The notes beneath the pieces are model-generated. The model made no database searches. It worked only from the letters and a program-made list of their open reading frames with translations, and was not told the DNA's origin. A DNA stretch of 64,000 bases, from contig NZ_LANI01000009.1 of assembly GCF_000982415.1 (NCBI RefSeq), positions 91,593-155,592 of the forward strand, written 5' to 3'. Of the stretch, positions 17,425 through 26,148 are shown one piece after another. A program made the position numbers and the translations under genes. This DNA comes from Kiloniella litopenaei. Its GTDB lineage: Bacteria; Pseudomonadota; Alphaproteobacteria; Kiloniellales; Kiloniellaceae. Numbering within the stretch: position 1 is the first letter of the stretch; every line of letters starts with the position of its first letter.

Positions 17425-18099
17425 ATGAGTGACATGAAACGAGTTTGTTTTCTGGGCGCGTCCGTTATGGAAGGCATGGGGGATGAAGCGCGATTGGGCA
17501 TGCCCGGACGCCTTGCGCTTTTAGAGGCAGAAACCAAACAAAGCTTTATCCACTACAATCTCGGGGTCAGGGGACAAACGCTCAGGGAGATATCGGAGCG
17601 CGCCGCAGCGGAGTGCCGGGCCAGATTTACAGATGCAAAGGACTTTATTGTCTTTGCCACGGGGTCAAACGATTTCGCCCTGATCGAAAGTAGTACGCCC
17701 CCAAAATCCATGCCCAGAACGCCGATGCCCCGAACACCGAGGCATAGAGCCATGAAAAACTTCGAAGCCCTGATGAACGAACTTGCCGAGATTGCGCCCT
17801 TGCTTGTCTTTGGTCCGACGCCCGTAGATGAAAGCAAGCTACCCTTCTTCTCGACCGTATCAAACATGAATTTTGACTTCAAAAACGAGGACCTGGCCAA
17901 CGGATCTATGGAATATGCCGAGATATGTCAGGGCCTGAATATTCCCTATATCAATATGCACCAAGCCCTGAGCGGAAATGATGATTTCATGGCCGGGCTT
18001 GCAGAGAATGACGGCCTGCATTCAACCGGAAAAGGCTATCAGGCCATGGCAGAAATCGTGCAGTCTTCGCCCCATTGGCAGGGCCTGATTCAAGCCTAA
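17425..18099 (+). CDS. SGNH/GDSL-family hydrolase
   Basis: A 224-residue esterase or lipase-like protein. Block I is FLGASVMEGMGDE (Gly-Ala-Ser in place of GDS), block II is LGVRGQTLRE, block III is FATGSNDF, and block V is NDGLHSTGKGY with the catalytic Asp and His. No signal peptide, so it is cytosolic. Between blocks III and IV is an odd insert with the repeat MPRTPMPRTP, encoded by a 15-bp tandem duplication (17710-17739). It lies 48 bp after the desulfhydrase gene and may be co-transcribed. Substrate unknown. Confidence 0.85.
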   Translation: MSDMKRVCFLGASVMEGMGDEARLGMPGRLALLEAETKQSFIHYNLGVRGQTLREISERAAAECRARFTDAKDFIVFATGSNDFALIESSTPPKSMPRTPMPRTPRHRAMKNFEALMNELAEIAPLLVFGPTPVDESKLPFFSTVSNMNFDFKNEDLANGSMEYAEICQGLNIPYINMHQALSGNDDFMAGLAENDGLHSTGKGYQAMAEIVQSSPHWQGLIQA

Positions 18100-18102
18100 A
18101 TC

Positions 18103-18205
18103 TAGTTGTCTAGCTTAACTTTTTCTCATCGTTTCTTCATCGTTCATGTAGAGAAATCTACACGTCTCTCTTCACGCCTTGAGCTAAAATTAAGTTAGAC
18201 AACTA
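18103..18205. repeat. Palindromic intergenic element, copy A
   Basis: A 103-bp element with terminal inverted repeat TAGTTGTCTA / TAGACAACTA. The conserved core holds a perfect inner hairpin TGTAGA-GAAA-TCTACA and the shared stretch CTCTTCACGCCTTGAGC. It lies between convergent genes, 3 bp after the SGNH hydrolase stop. Copies B, C and D are at 19910, 27309 and 28588. Confidence 0.85.
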
Positions 18206-18282
18206 TCCCAAACACCTTGGCTTACAAGACTAGAGAGTTCATTAAACTTCAGCAACGCGCCGCCAACTAAAATAGTCGAAGA

Positions 18283-18741
18283 CTATATTGGCAGCTCCAG
18301 ACCGCGTTTAACGTTTTCCATCACGACGGTGGTGGTGAATTCCTGTATGGCCGGGTTATCGAAAAACACGCGCTTGGTAAAGCGGTCATAGCTGGTCATG
18401 TTTTCCGCGGTGACGATCAAGAGGAAATCAAAAGCCCCGGTCACGTTATAACACTGCTGGATTTCCGGCTCGGCAAGGAACTGTGCGGTCAGACGGTCCA
18501 GCATTTCTGCATGACAGCGTTCGATAACCACCTGCACGATCAGGGTCAGTTGATGGGTGGAAAGATCCGGGTTGATCACCGCAATTTCCCGCTCGATAGC
18601 CCCCATATCGCGCAATCGTTTAATCCGGCGTTGACATGCGGTCGCGGACAGACCAACCTGTTCCGCAATGCTATCTGATTTAAGGCGGGAATTTTCCTGT
18701 AATAGTCGCAGGATAGCCTTGTCGAAATTATCTATCTTCAT
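18283..18741 (-). CDS. Lrp/AsnC-family regulator
   Basis: A 152-residue protein with an AsnC-type helix-turn-helix (about 1-60: NFDKAILRLLQENSRLKSDSIAEQVGLSATACQRRIKRL) and a C-terminal RAM ligand-binding domain (CYNVTGAFDFLLIVTAENM). It diverges from a DMT-family exporter, 213 bp away, a common pairing in which an Lrp-like protein switches on export of an amino acid. The amino acid is unknown. Confidence 0.93.
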   Translation of the reverse strand: MKIDNFDKAILRLLQENSRLKSDSIAEQVGLSATACQRRIKRLRDMGAIEREIAVINPDLSTHQLTLIVQVVIERCHAEMLDRLTAQFLAEPEIQQCYNVTGAFDFLLIVTAENMTSYDRFTKRVFFDNPAIQEFTTTVVMENVKRGLELPI

Positions 18742-18954
18742 CTTGGTCTTTAAACTGATCTGTCTTGAAGTGGCCTGTAGGGTGACACTAACCTGTTGCC
18801 GTTTCGGGGTATAGGTTGAAAAAACGCGTCAAATTCTATTTGTTGCAGTTTTTTGATCCGAAAACCACTTATTTTGCCGCAAAAGGCCGCGAACAATCAG
18901 CTATGATTCAAATGGTGAGTTTCAGGTTTATTTTTTGAGTATCGGGTAAGAGTA

Positions 18955-19860
18955 ATGGATCAGGCTTTAAAAGCAGAGCAAAGCACAATGACAATGGGGA
19001 TTATCTACGGCCTGATGGCAGCTCTGTTGTGGGGGGCGTGGCCCGTAGTGTCCAGCCTCGGCCTGCAAAACCAGACCCTGACACCCTATGATATTACCGC
19101 GCTGCGCTTTGGCGTTGCGGGTATTATTCTTTTGCCCCTGATCCTCAAGCGTGGCTTCAAAGGCATTGGCCTGCCCGGCGGGCTTCTGTTTGCCTTCGGG
19201 GCGGGTGCGCCCTATTTGCTCTTCACCGTCACAGGGCTTAAATACGCCCCGGCCAGCCATATGGGGATCATTGCGCCAAGCTGTATGCTGACCCTGTCCA
19301 CCATCGGCGGCTGGTTTATTCTGGGGGATCGCCCCGACAGAAACCGTCTGCTTGGTTTGGGCGTGATTATTCTGGGCGTTGCCCTGCTCGGCTGGTCCGG
19401 CCTTGCCATGGCGGGGGATAACCAGTGGATTGGCCATCTGATGTTTGTCGCCGGGGGCGGTTGCTGGGCCACCTACACCGTTTCCTCCAAATACTTCAAG
19501 GCCGATCCCCTGCACGCCACAGCGCTGGTCTCTGTACTGTCCATGGTCATTTACCTGCCACTCTATTTTACCTTTGGCGACCCACAGATCTTTGTTGCCC
19601 CCATGGAAGAAACCCTGTTTCAGGCGATCTTTCAGGGCATAGGCTCTGCCATTCTCGCCCTGTTGTTCTATACCAAGGCCGTTGCCTTGCTGGGCGCGGC
19701 CAAGGGCGCGGTCTTTGCCGCACTGGTGCCCGGCATCGCCGTTATCCTTGCCCTGCCCGTTCTGGGCGAAGAGCCAACGACCATCGAAATCGTCGGCGTC
19801 AGCATTGTCACCATCGGCATGGTTGGTGCCCTGGGCCTTATCAAGGCCCGCAAAAGATGA
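18955..19860 (+). CDS. DMT/EamA-family transporter
   Basis: A 301-residue protein with ten predicted membrane helices arranged as two EamA repeats (first IYGLMAALLWGAWPVVSSL, second LMFVAGGGCWATYTVSSKY). The family exports amino acids and other metabolites. It diverges from an Lrp-type regulator gene. The 3' end, including the stop codon, is followed by a second diverged 28-bp copy of itself (19838-19865 and 19866-19893). GC content and G/C-ending codons are higher than in most of the window. The high GC produces an equally long antisense frame, which I do not consider a gene. Confidence 0.92.
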   Translation: MDQALKAEQSTMTMGIIYGLMAALLWGAWPVVSSLGLQNQTLTPYDITALRFGVAGIILLPLILKRGFKGIGLPGGLLFAFGAGAPYLLFTVTGLKYAPASHMGIIAPSCMLTLSTIGGWFILGDRPDRNRLLGLGVIILGVALLGWSGLAMAGDNQWIGHLMFVAGGGCWATYTVSSKYFKADPLHATALVSVLSMVIYLPLYFTFGDPQIFVAPMEETLFQAIFQGIGSAILALLFYTKAVALLGAAKGAVFAALVPGIAVILALPVLGEEPTTIEIVGVSIVTIGMVGALGLIKARKR

Positions 19861-19893
19861 GTACCTGATCAAGGCCCGAAGAAGATAGGTACC
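19838..19893. repeat. 28-bp tandem duplication covering the stop codon of the EamA gene
   Basis: Units 19838-19865 and 19866-19893 differ at a few positions. The first ends the gene (ARKR, TGA); the second would read ARRR and then TAG. Confidence 0.8.
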
Positions 19894-19909
19894 TTATCAC
19901 AAAATACCC

Positions 19910-20013
19910 CTGATCGTTTTAATTTTCGGCCATTCAAGGCGTGAAGAGCGAAATGTAGAAACCCTACATGAGCGATGAAACAACGCCGAAGAGTCGCGAA
20001 TTAAAACGATCAG
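19910..20013. repeat. Palindromic intergenic element, copy B (reverse orientation)
   Basis: A 104-bp element bounded by a perfect 15-bp inverted repeat (CTGATCGTTTTAATT / AATTAAAACGATCAG). The core, read on the minus strand, contains GCGTTGTTTCATCG, an inner hairpin TGTAG-N5-CTACA and CTCTTCACGCCTTGAA. It lies between the EamA and hydantoinase genes. Confidence 0.85.
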
Positions 20014-20134
20014 AAGCTTTGATCTATTTGCGTCAACAGCACTCGTCGCTTTTAGGGAAGCAATATTCATAGTAAATTGCTAGGGGATTTAGGTATAAGT
20101 TCTTTTATCACTGGCAGTTACGGATTATTCGGGA

Positions 20135-22165
20135 ATGTTGTTAGGTATTGATACGGGTGGCACCTATACGGATGCGGTTCTTTTCACAGAAGAAGACGGT
20201 GTGCTGCGGACCGCCAAATCCCTGACGACCAAACACGACCTGTCCATCGGTATCTGTGATGCGGTCAACCGGATTATGGATCGCGAGGGCGACCAGATCC
20301 GCATGGTGTCCCTGTCCACCACCCTTGCCACCAACGCCATTGTCGAAGCCCACGACAGCCCGGTCTGTCTGATTATGATCGGCTATGACAAGGGATCGCT
20401 GGAGCGATCCAACCTCGGCACCGCCATTGGCAAGAACCCCTATGTCTTTATTGACGGCGGGCATACGCCCTTGGGCGACGAGCAATCCCCGCTGGATCTC
20501 GACGCGGTGCAACAGGCCATCGACGAACACGCCCCCCATGTGTCTGCCTTTGCCGTTGCGGGCTATTTCTCTGTGCGCAATGCATCCCACGAAGAAGCTG
20601 TTCGCAACCTGATACTGGAAAAGACAGACCGCCCGGTGACCTGCGCCCACGAACTGTCATCGGGGCTGGATGCGCCGCGCCGCGCCCTCACCGCCTTTTT
20701 AAATGCCCAGTTGATCCCGCAATTACACCAGCTGATCCATTCCGTCGATATCATGTTACAGGAAAAGGGCATCAAGGCCCCCGTGATGGTGGTCAAGGGC
20801 GACGGGTCGCTGATCTCTGCGCAAACCGCGCTGGAACGCCCGGTTGAAACCATTCTCTCCGGCCCGGCGGCCTCTGTGGTCGGGGCCAAATATCTGTCCG
20901 GCGCCAGCGATGTCTTTGTGGTCGATATGGGCGGCACCACCACCGATATTGCGATCCTGATGGATGGCGAACCCAAGCTCAGCGAAGAAGGCGCCAACGT
21001 CGGCGGCTGGCGCACCATGGTCAAGGCCGTCGCGGTCAGCACCTATGGACTGGGCGGCGACAGTGAAGTCGCCCTGAAAGCTTCGCACAAGGGCACGGGT
21101 ACGCCGCTCGGCATTGGCCCCCGCAGGGCTTACCCCATCAGCCTATTGACGCAACAACACCCAAGTGTCCTCGACGAGCTACAGCAACAGCTGCGCAAGG
21201 AGCGCATTGGCGAATACGACGGGCGCTTTGCCCTGAAGCTGCGCGAACTCAACACCGCGCTCACCAGCCTGTCGCGGCTGGAACTGGAAATATGGGAAAG
21301 CCTCGCCGACGGCCCCGTTGCCCTCAACAGCTTGCTGGAACGCCCGGCCATGGCTGGCCCCTTGCAACGCCTGATTGATCGCGGCCTTGTGATTAATGCG
21401 GGCCTGACCCCCAGTGACAGCAGCCATATCCTGAACAAACAGAACAACTGGACCCGCGACGGCGCCCTGCTCTGCGCGCAGCTGTTTTTAAGACAGGCCC
21501 AGCGCGACAACCACCTGTTGGGCGTCACGCCCGAAGACCTTGCGGAAATGATTTATCAGCAAACCGTGGTTCAGGCGGGCAAAACCATTCTCGACACCGC
21601 TTTTATCGAAGAAAATATTCCGCAGATGACCAATAGCCAAAGTCTGGGATTGGCCCTGCTGGACAATGCGCTGCGAAACAAGGCAGATAGTCATAAAGGC
21701 GACACCAAAGGCACCTCTCCCCTTCTGGACTTTACCGTCAAACTGGGCAGAGGCATCGTGGCAACGGGCGCCCCGTCAGCCATCTATTACCCGGAAATCA
21801 CCGCGCGCCTGAACACTGAACTGAACCTACCGGAAAACGCCGATGTGTCAAACGCGGTCGGTGCCGTGTGCGGCGGCGTTGTCCAGAAATACACCGTCCT
21901 GATCTCCTCCCCCGAAAAGGGCCGCTTCCGCACCCACATGGGCACCGAGCAAAAGAACTTTACCGTTGCGCAAGACGCCATCGACTACGCCAAATCCCAC
22001 GCCGAAGAAAAAGCCTATCAAATGGCAGCGGAAAGCGGTGCCACCGATATCATCGTCGAGGTTGACCAGTTCGATAAAATCATCACCGACGCCGGCGGCG
22101 ACCAACTCTTTATCGAAAGTTCCATTATTGCGACGGCTAAGGGGCGACCTGTGTTGATGGGGTGA
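20135..22165 (+). CDS. Hydantoinase/oxoprolinase-family protein (HyuA type)
   Basis: A 676-residue protein with the N-terminal phosphate-binding motif GIDTGGTYTDAVLF (hydantoinase N-terminal domain), LSTTLATNAIVE, the central DMGGTTTDIAIL motif and the long C-terminal part. HyuA-type proteins are ATP-dependent amidohydrolases acting on hydantoins or 5-oxoproline-like rings, usually together with a HyuB subunit. No hyuB is present in the window, so the partner is elsewhere or the protein works alone, as some one-gene variants do. It is a single-gene unit preceded by palindromic element B. GC-rich relative to the AT-rich genes that follow. Confidence 0.88.
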   Translation: MLLGIDTGGTYTDAVLFTEEDGVLRTAKSLTTKHDLSIGICDAVNRIMDREGDQIRMVSLSTTLATNAIVEAHDSPVCLIMIGYDKGSLERSNLGTAIGKNPYVFIDGGHTPLGDEQSPLDLDAVQQAIDEHAPHVSAFAVAGYFSVRNASHEEAVRNLILEKTDRPVTCAHELSSGLDAPRRALTAFLNAQLIPQLHQLIHSVDIMLQEKGIKAPVMVVKGDGSLISAQTALERPVETILSGPAASVVGAKYLSGASDVFVVDMGGTTTDIAILMDGEPKLSEEGANVGGWRTMVKAVAVSTYGLGGDSEVALKASHKGTGTPLGIGPRRAYPISLLTQQHPSVLDELQQQLRKERIGEYDGRFALKLRELNTALTSLSRLELEIWESLADGPVALNSLLERPAMAGPLQRLIDRGLVINAGLTPSDSSHILNKQNNWTRDGALLCAQLFLRQAQRDNHLLGVTPEDLAEMIYQQTVVQAGKTILDTAFIEENIPQMTNSQSLGLALLDNALRNKADSHKGDTKGTSPLLDFTVKLGRGIVATGAPSAIYYPEITARLNTELNLPENADVSNAVGAVCGGVVQKYTVLISSPEKGRFRTHMGTEQKNFTVAQDAIDYAKSHAEEKAYQMAAESGATDIIVEVDQFDKIITDAGGDQLFIESSIIATAKGRPVLMG

Positions 22166-22256
22166 TGAATGCACTATGGTTGTATTTATTTTATTGCGAA
22201 CGTCCTATTCATAAGCAAAACTTGCAGCATCAAAAGAATTTTTAGAAGCTGCAACC

Positions 22257-22556
22257 ATGAATGAAAAATCAGATCTTCTTAGTGTCGTCGTAGATCCTGA
22301 TGGCGATCAGGTTTATGTGCATGCTGATTTGAATGGCTTGAAAAAGCTAAGAAACACAATTGATTCAATGATATCCAAACTTGAGTCGGATCAATGTGAT
22401 CACGATCATCTTCGCGCAGAAGAATGGGCTGGCGATGAACTCACCACTTCTATGCTAGAGGCTGAAAAGAAGAATGGTTGCACCCAAGTACATCATGTAA
22501 AGCTTTATGCATGGAATACAGAGTGGAAAAAGAAGCACGGCCTTTTCAAAGGATGA
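22257..22556 (+). CDS. Small Imm32-like immunity-type protein
   Basis: A 99-residue cytosolic protein. An N-terminal beta region (SVVVDPDGDQVYVHADLNGLKKLRNTIDSMI) is followed by HDHLRAEEWAGDELTTSML and VHHVKLYAW. The HDHL...W.G.EL...HH pattern recalls the Imm32 family of polymorphic-toxin immunity proteins; I recall this pattern from memory, so it is a tentative assignment. It opens an AT-rich segment that differs sharply from the GC-rich HyuA gene. A DUF2971 gene follows 29 bp later on the same strand. Confidence 0.5.
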   Translation: MNEKSDLLSVVVDPDGDQVYVHADLNGLKKLRNTIDSMISKLESDQCDHDHLRAEEWAGDELTTSMLEAEKKNGCTQVHHVKLYAWNTEWKKKHGLFKG

Positions 22557-22585
22557 ATAGATATAAAAAGTAAAAAGGTGCAAAG

Positions 22586-23215
22586 ATGAGCGGAATCAGT
22601 ATTAGACGATATACGAATTTAGCAGCAACAATTCACATACTTAAAAATAGAAATATTACTCTTTTAGACCCTAATTATTGGGATGACAAAAATGATAGTT
22701 ATTTCATGGATCATTATAAAAAACAAAAAAATCTACAAACTTTACTTGCATTGTGTTTTGCAGAGGATGCTGAAACCTACCACCATTGGAAAGTATTTTC
22801 ATCGGGGAGTGACGGTGTTTGCATTGAGTTTAACAAAGAGGAATTAATTCATTCAATTAAGAAAACTCCAGGAATTTCATATGGTGTTGTTGATTACATA
22901 CCAATTAAGAAAGCTAAAACTGTCCCCCTCACATTAGACAAACTCCCATTTACTAAACGTTATCCTTATAAGCCAGAGAACGAATTCAGGATTGTTTATC
23001 AAAATAAAGGGCAATATGAGGCAGTCAAAGACATACCTATGCCTCTAAGTACTATTAAGAGGATTACCCTAAGTCCTTGGCTACCCAAAGCGTTAAGAAA
23101 TTCAACGGTTGACACACTAAAAACTATCAAGGGATGTAGCAAATTGAAGATCTACCGTACAACATTATTAGAAAACGATCAGTGGAAAAAATTAGTTGAC
23201 CATGTCAGTAAATAG
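22586..23215 (+). CDS. DUF2971 domain protein
   Basis: A 209-residue protein of the DUF2971 type: IRRYTNLAATIHILKNRNITLLDPNYWDDKNDS at the N-terminus, then LLALCFAEDAETYHHWKVFSSGSDGVCIEF, and YKPENEFRIVYQ in the second half. The family function is not established; many members sit in phage-defence or mobile contexts. SD AAGG precedes the ATG by about 9 bp. It is AT-rich and lies in the presumed defence island. Confidence 0.7.
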   Translation: MSGISIRRYTNLAATIHILKNRNITLLDPNYWDDKNDSYFMDHYKKQKNLQTLLALCFAEDAETYHHWKVFSSGSDGVCIEFNKEELIHSIKKTPGISYGVVDYIPIKKAKTVPLTLDKLPFTKRYPYKPENEFRIVYQNKGQYEAVKDIPMPLSTIKRITLSPWLPKALRNSTVDTLKTIKGCSKLKIYRTTLLENDQWKKLVDHVSK

Positions 23216-23397
23216 CAAACCGTTATAAATAAGTTTGGTTAACTTGTTGCACCTTTCCCTAAATAAACAATCAACGTTCCTCCCTTTATAACTACCTTCC
23301 AATTCATTGGCATTAATACACTTCTTTCAAGAATACTAGAGTGTTCCAAGGTAGAAATAATAATTTATCAAATAGTATTACTGCGAAAGATTGTCGA

Positions 23398-24666
23398 ATG
23401 AATATTTGCACGCGCTTAAAATGCGATACATGTAGTACTCTAATTGATTGTAGAATAGGCATGTCAAACAGAGATATCCAACCATTTCAGTTCGCCTGTC
23501 CATCATGTGGCGAAGTAATAATGTTCACACTTGGAACTCAAGAAAGTAACTTAAGTGGTGCGATTGAAATTAAAAATTTCAAAGGGTTATTTGACGGTCA
23601 AAATCCTTTTGTAGATCTTCATCTAGATTTTCCAGCTTCATTCGAAACCTATAAAATGGGTGGTACAACTTACATGAAGGCCGTAGAAGAGTTGGGGGCA
23701 GAAGCTATTGGTAACTTAAGCTATCGACTGTCTATGTTAAATCTACTGTATTCGAAGCAAAGGGACCTTCAAAGGCTTATCACCCAGTATAAGCGAGGTA
23801 ATATAAAAAGCTTTAAAAAAATCTGTAATGACTTTGAAATTCCAGAAATTACGTTAAAATCAGAAAAAAAAGAAGATGTGCTTGCAGCACTCTATTCTGT
23901 TACTTCGATAATGTCTTCGCCAATAACTATTCATGCTCAAAATGAAGAATTATCAAAAAAAATACCACTAATTCTTCAAGATCTCTACGAAAAGTATAAT
24001 AAAAACACTACTAATTTTGTTAATAAAATCATTGAGAATCAGTTTTTAGAAAATTTACATCACGATTGCTTAGATCTGTATCCCAATATAGTTTCACTTG
24101 ATCTGCCTATACGTCCAACTCTTTACTATGATTATATAAACTCCAGTGAACATAGTAAGGTTCCAGCCAGAGTATCAACTTCCGATTTTGGAACTTGCAG
24201 TAACTTTTATAAAGATCTTGCCGAGGTTTTTTCACGGCAGCTCGTACTCCTTGCAGGATTAAACAACCTACATAATCGAGGAGATCATGATCTGTTTGAC
24301 GATAAGGTTAGATTGAATAAGAAGGGGAAAATAATAAAAGAGTTCTCTTCTTTAAATAGTTATGCAAATGTCGATTTGGGAAAGAAACTAGGTGCTATAG
24401 ATAACCCTTTCTACCAAATAGATAAACAAGCAATAGATAACAACCTAAGAAACAGTATTGCGCACTATAAATATGATTATGATGAGGCTTCACAACAAAT
24501 AGCTTACTATCCGAAGAAAGAGGGAATGCAAAGAAATATAGAGCACTCACTTTATTTCATACAATTCATGCGTAAAACGCTTCTCTTGTTTCGTGAAGTT
24601 CATAATTTGAATCACGTGATTAAATCATTGCTTTATTTTAAAATCTTTATTTTGAGAAAAGAATAA
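23398..24666 (+). CDS. Zinc-ribbon protein with C-terminal HEPN-like RNxxxH motif
   Basis: Start placed at ATG 23398 (MNICTRLKC); a GTG at 23341 would add 19 residues without a better ribosome-binding site. The 422-residue protein begins with a zinc ribbon (Cys9-x2-Cys12 and Cys34-x2-Cys37, plus Cys4 and Cys18). A mostly helical body has no recognised domain. Near residue 351 is LRNSIAH, matching the Rx4-6H motif of HEPN ribonucleases, followed by a Tyr-rich and helical tail. It is very AT-rich. I do not recognise the family; an RNase role is an inference from the motif and from the AbiC gene next door. Confidence 0.6.
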   Translation: MNICTRLKCDTCSTLIDCRIGMSNRDIQPFQFACPSCGEVIMFTLGTQESNLSGAIEIKNFKGLFDGQNPFVDLHLDFPASFETYKMGGTTYMKAVEELGAEAIGNLSYRLSMLNLLYSKQRDLQRLITQYKRGNIKSFKKICNDFEIPEITLKSEKKEDVLAALYSVTSIMSSPITIHAQNEELSKKIPLILQDLYEKYNKNTTNFVNKIIENQFLENLHHDCLDLYPNIVSLDLPIRPTLYYDYINSSEHSKVPARVSTSDFGTCSNFYKDLAEVFSRQLVLLAGLNNLHNRGDHDLFDDKVRLNKKGKIIKEFSSLNSYANVDLGKKLGAIDNPFYQIDKQAIDNNLRNSIAHYKYDYDEASQQIAYYPKKEGMQRNIEHSLYFIQFMRKTLLLFREVHNLNHVIKSLLYFKIFILRKE

Positions 24667-24732
24667 AATACTTCATTACTTATAACTCTTTAACTGTTTA
24701 AAAAATCAGGATTTTTTTAAGGGGCTGCATAA

Positions 24733-25503
24733 ATGAGCGGATATATTGAAATTCCGGCCGATATTATCGAACGGGTTGAAATGATGGAGGCTATCCTGAC
24801 TTCTCGTGCAACTGGCGGAGGAGAAGAAGAAGATAATAGAATTTACAAGCTGTTACGACAAAACCTCATGGCAGATCAAGTAATCCGCGACCTACTACCG
24901 AAATTTGTAAGGACTTATCGTAATCTTGATGCATTTTGGCCTTTTATAAAAAACGAAGCGTCTTCTTATGCTGAACGTAGAGAGATTATAAACAAAGCCT
25001 TCACTCCCCTCGTTGATCACTTGGAGGGATGTAACAGTGCACCCCCTGATAAAGAATCGTCTAACATTTTAGAAGTCTTTGATGCGAATGGAGTATATGC
25101 TGCTTGGACAAAAGCACTTGATCGCCGCAACTCTGATCCAGAAGGAGCTATTACTATGGCAAGAACCCTTCTCGAAACGGTGACAAAACGTATTCTTGAT
25201 GAACTACAGAAAACTTACTCTGACAAAGACGATCTACCCAAACTTTATAAGTTAGCGGCAAAAGCATTAAATCTTGCACCAAATCAACACACAGAAGAGC
25301 CGATAAAGGCAATCCTTGGGGGAGCGATGCACTTGGTTAATGGCATAGGAACATTACGAAATCGGTTATCAGACTCGCATGGACGAGGAGGAAAATTGCC
25401 CGTGAGACCATCGCCACGTCATGCAAGTCTCGCAGTTAATACTGCCGGTGCTATCGCAACTTTTCTCGTAGAAACATTCTTGGAACAACAAAAGAATATA
25501 TAA
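24733..25503 (+). CDS. Abortive-infection C-terminal (AbiC/HEPN) family protein
   Basis: A 256-residue protein. The C-terminal half (about 128-250) matches the Abi_C domain: RNSDPEGAITMARTLLETVTKRIL, then LRNRLSDSHGRGG carrying the HEPN-type R...H catalytic motif, and a final helix TAGAIATFLVETFLEQ. The N-terminal half is a helical module (YIEIPADIIERVEMMEAIL onward). HEPN domains of this group act as RNases that stop growth of infected cells. SD AAGGGG lies 8 bp before the ATG. It closes the AT-rich island; the next gene is GC-rich and on the other strand. Confidence 0.8.
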   Translation: MSGYIEIPADIIERVEMMEAILTSRATGGGEEEDNRIYKLLRQNLMADQVIRDLLPKFVRTYRNLDAFWPFIKNEASSYAERREIINKAFTPLVDHLEGCNSAPPDKESSNILEVFDANGVYAAWTKALDRRNSDPEGAITMARTLLETVTKRILDELQKTYSDKDDLPKLYKLAAKALNLAPNQHTEEPIKAILGGAMHLVNGIGTLRNRLSDSHGRGGKLPVRPSPRHASLAVNTAGAIATFLVETFLEQQKNI

Positions 25504-25591
25504 TTTCTATTACCAAATTCACAAACAAGTACGATAATCGGCATCCGCGCAACGGATTTCGATGTCGATCAATAAGCACTCTACTCCCCCA

Positions 25592-26131
25592 TCACCCCAA
25601 AATCACACCACTTGTTACACTACTAATCATCGCACCCGTATTAATCGGGTGATAGATGGGCATGGGCGGGCGGGTGGCGTTTTCGACGCTTCGGTGGATC
25701 CATTGTCGGTCTTCCATGCGGCGCAGGGACTGGGACAGGGCTCGATCTGTGATGGTGGATAGACTGCGCTTGATCTCACTGAACTGACTTGGCTTTTGCA
25801 GGCTTGCCAGCACGGGCAAGGTCCAGGATCTGCGTATCAGGTCCTGTTCTTTTTCTTCCGAAACGTCCAGAATTTTATGCGCCATTTCGGCTGCGACCTG
25901 GCCCAGCGGGGTCAGGCGGAATTCCGGGCGCAGGGGGTGGCCGTGGCCGGGGTTGCGTTCCAACAGGCCGATATCAATCAGATGCGCCATACTTTGCGCG
26001 AAGGCGGTTCGGCTTGCGCCCGTTGCGCTCAGCAAAGGGGCTTGCCGCCCCGGGACGCCAGCGTGGAGCTTGGCAAGGATGGGCAACGCCCATGCCCGTG
26101 ATGTGATGTTGACAAATGTATTTATGTCCAT
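25592..26131 (-). CDS. HxlR-like regulator with two winged-helix modules
   Basis: A 179-residue protein containing two similar HxlR-type winged helices in tandem. Module 1 starts RAWALPILAKLHAGVPG and includes SRTAFAQSMAHLIDIGLLERN. Module 2 starts RSWTLPVLASLQKPSQFSEI and includes TDRALSQSLRRMEDRQWIHR. Ordinary HxlR proteins are one module of 100-130 residues and act as dimers, so this looks like a covalent dimer. It diverges from a VOC gene across a 52-bp gap containing a palindrome, so it probably regulates that gene and itself. Confidence 0.75.
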   Translation of the reverse strand: MDINTFVNITSRAWALPILAKLHAGVPGRQAPLLSATGASRTAFAQSMAHLIDIGLLERNPGHGHPLRPEFRLTPLGQVAAEMAHKILDVSEEKEQDLIRRSWTLPVLASLQKPSQFSEIKRSLSTITDRALSQSLRRMEDRQWIHRSVENATRPPMPIYHPINTGAMISSVTSGVILG

Positions 26132-26135
26132 AAAG

Positions 26136-26148
26136 TATAGTTACTATA
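26136..26148. promoter_or_regulatory. Candidate HxlR operator
   Basis: A 13-bp perfect palindrome TATAGT-T-ACTATA, 5 bp from the hxlR-like start and 36 bp from the VOC start. HxlR sites are typically short AT-rich palindromes. Confidence 0.45.

Noticed and set aside
18967..19872. Antisense frame as long as the EamA transporter gene
   Set aside because: It mirrors the GC-rich transporter gene, has a low-complexity Gly/Gln-rich product and no family features. It is a codon-bias shadow.
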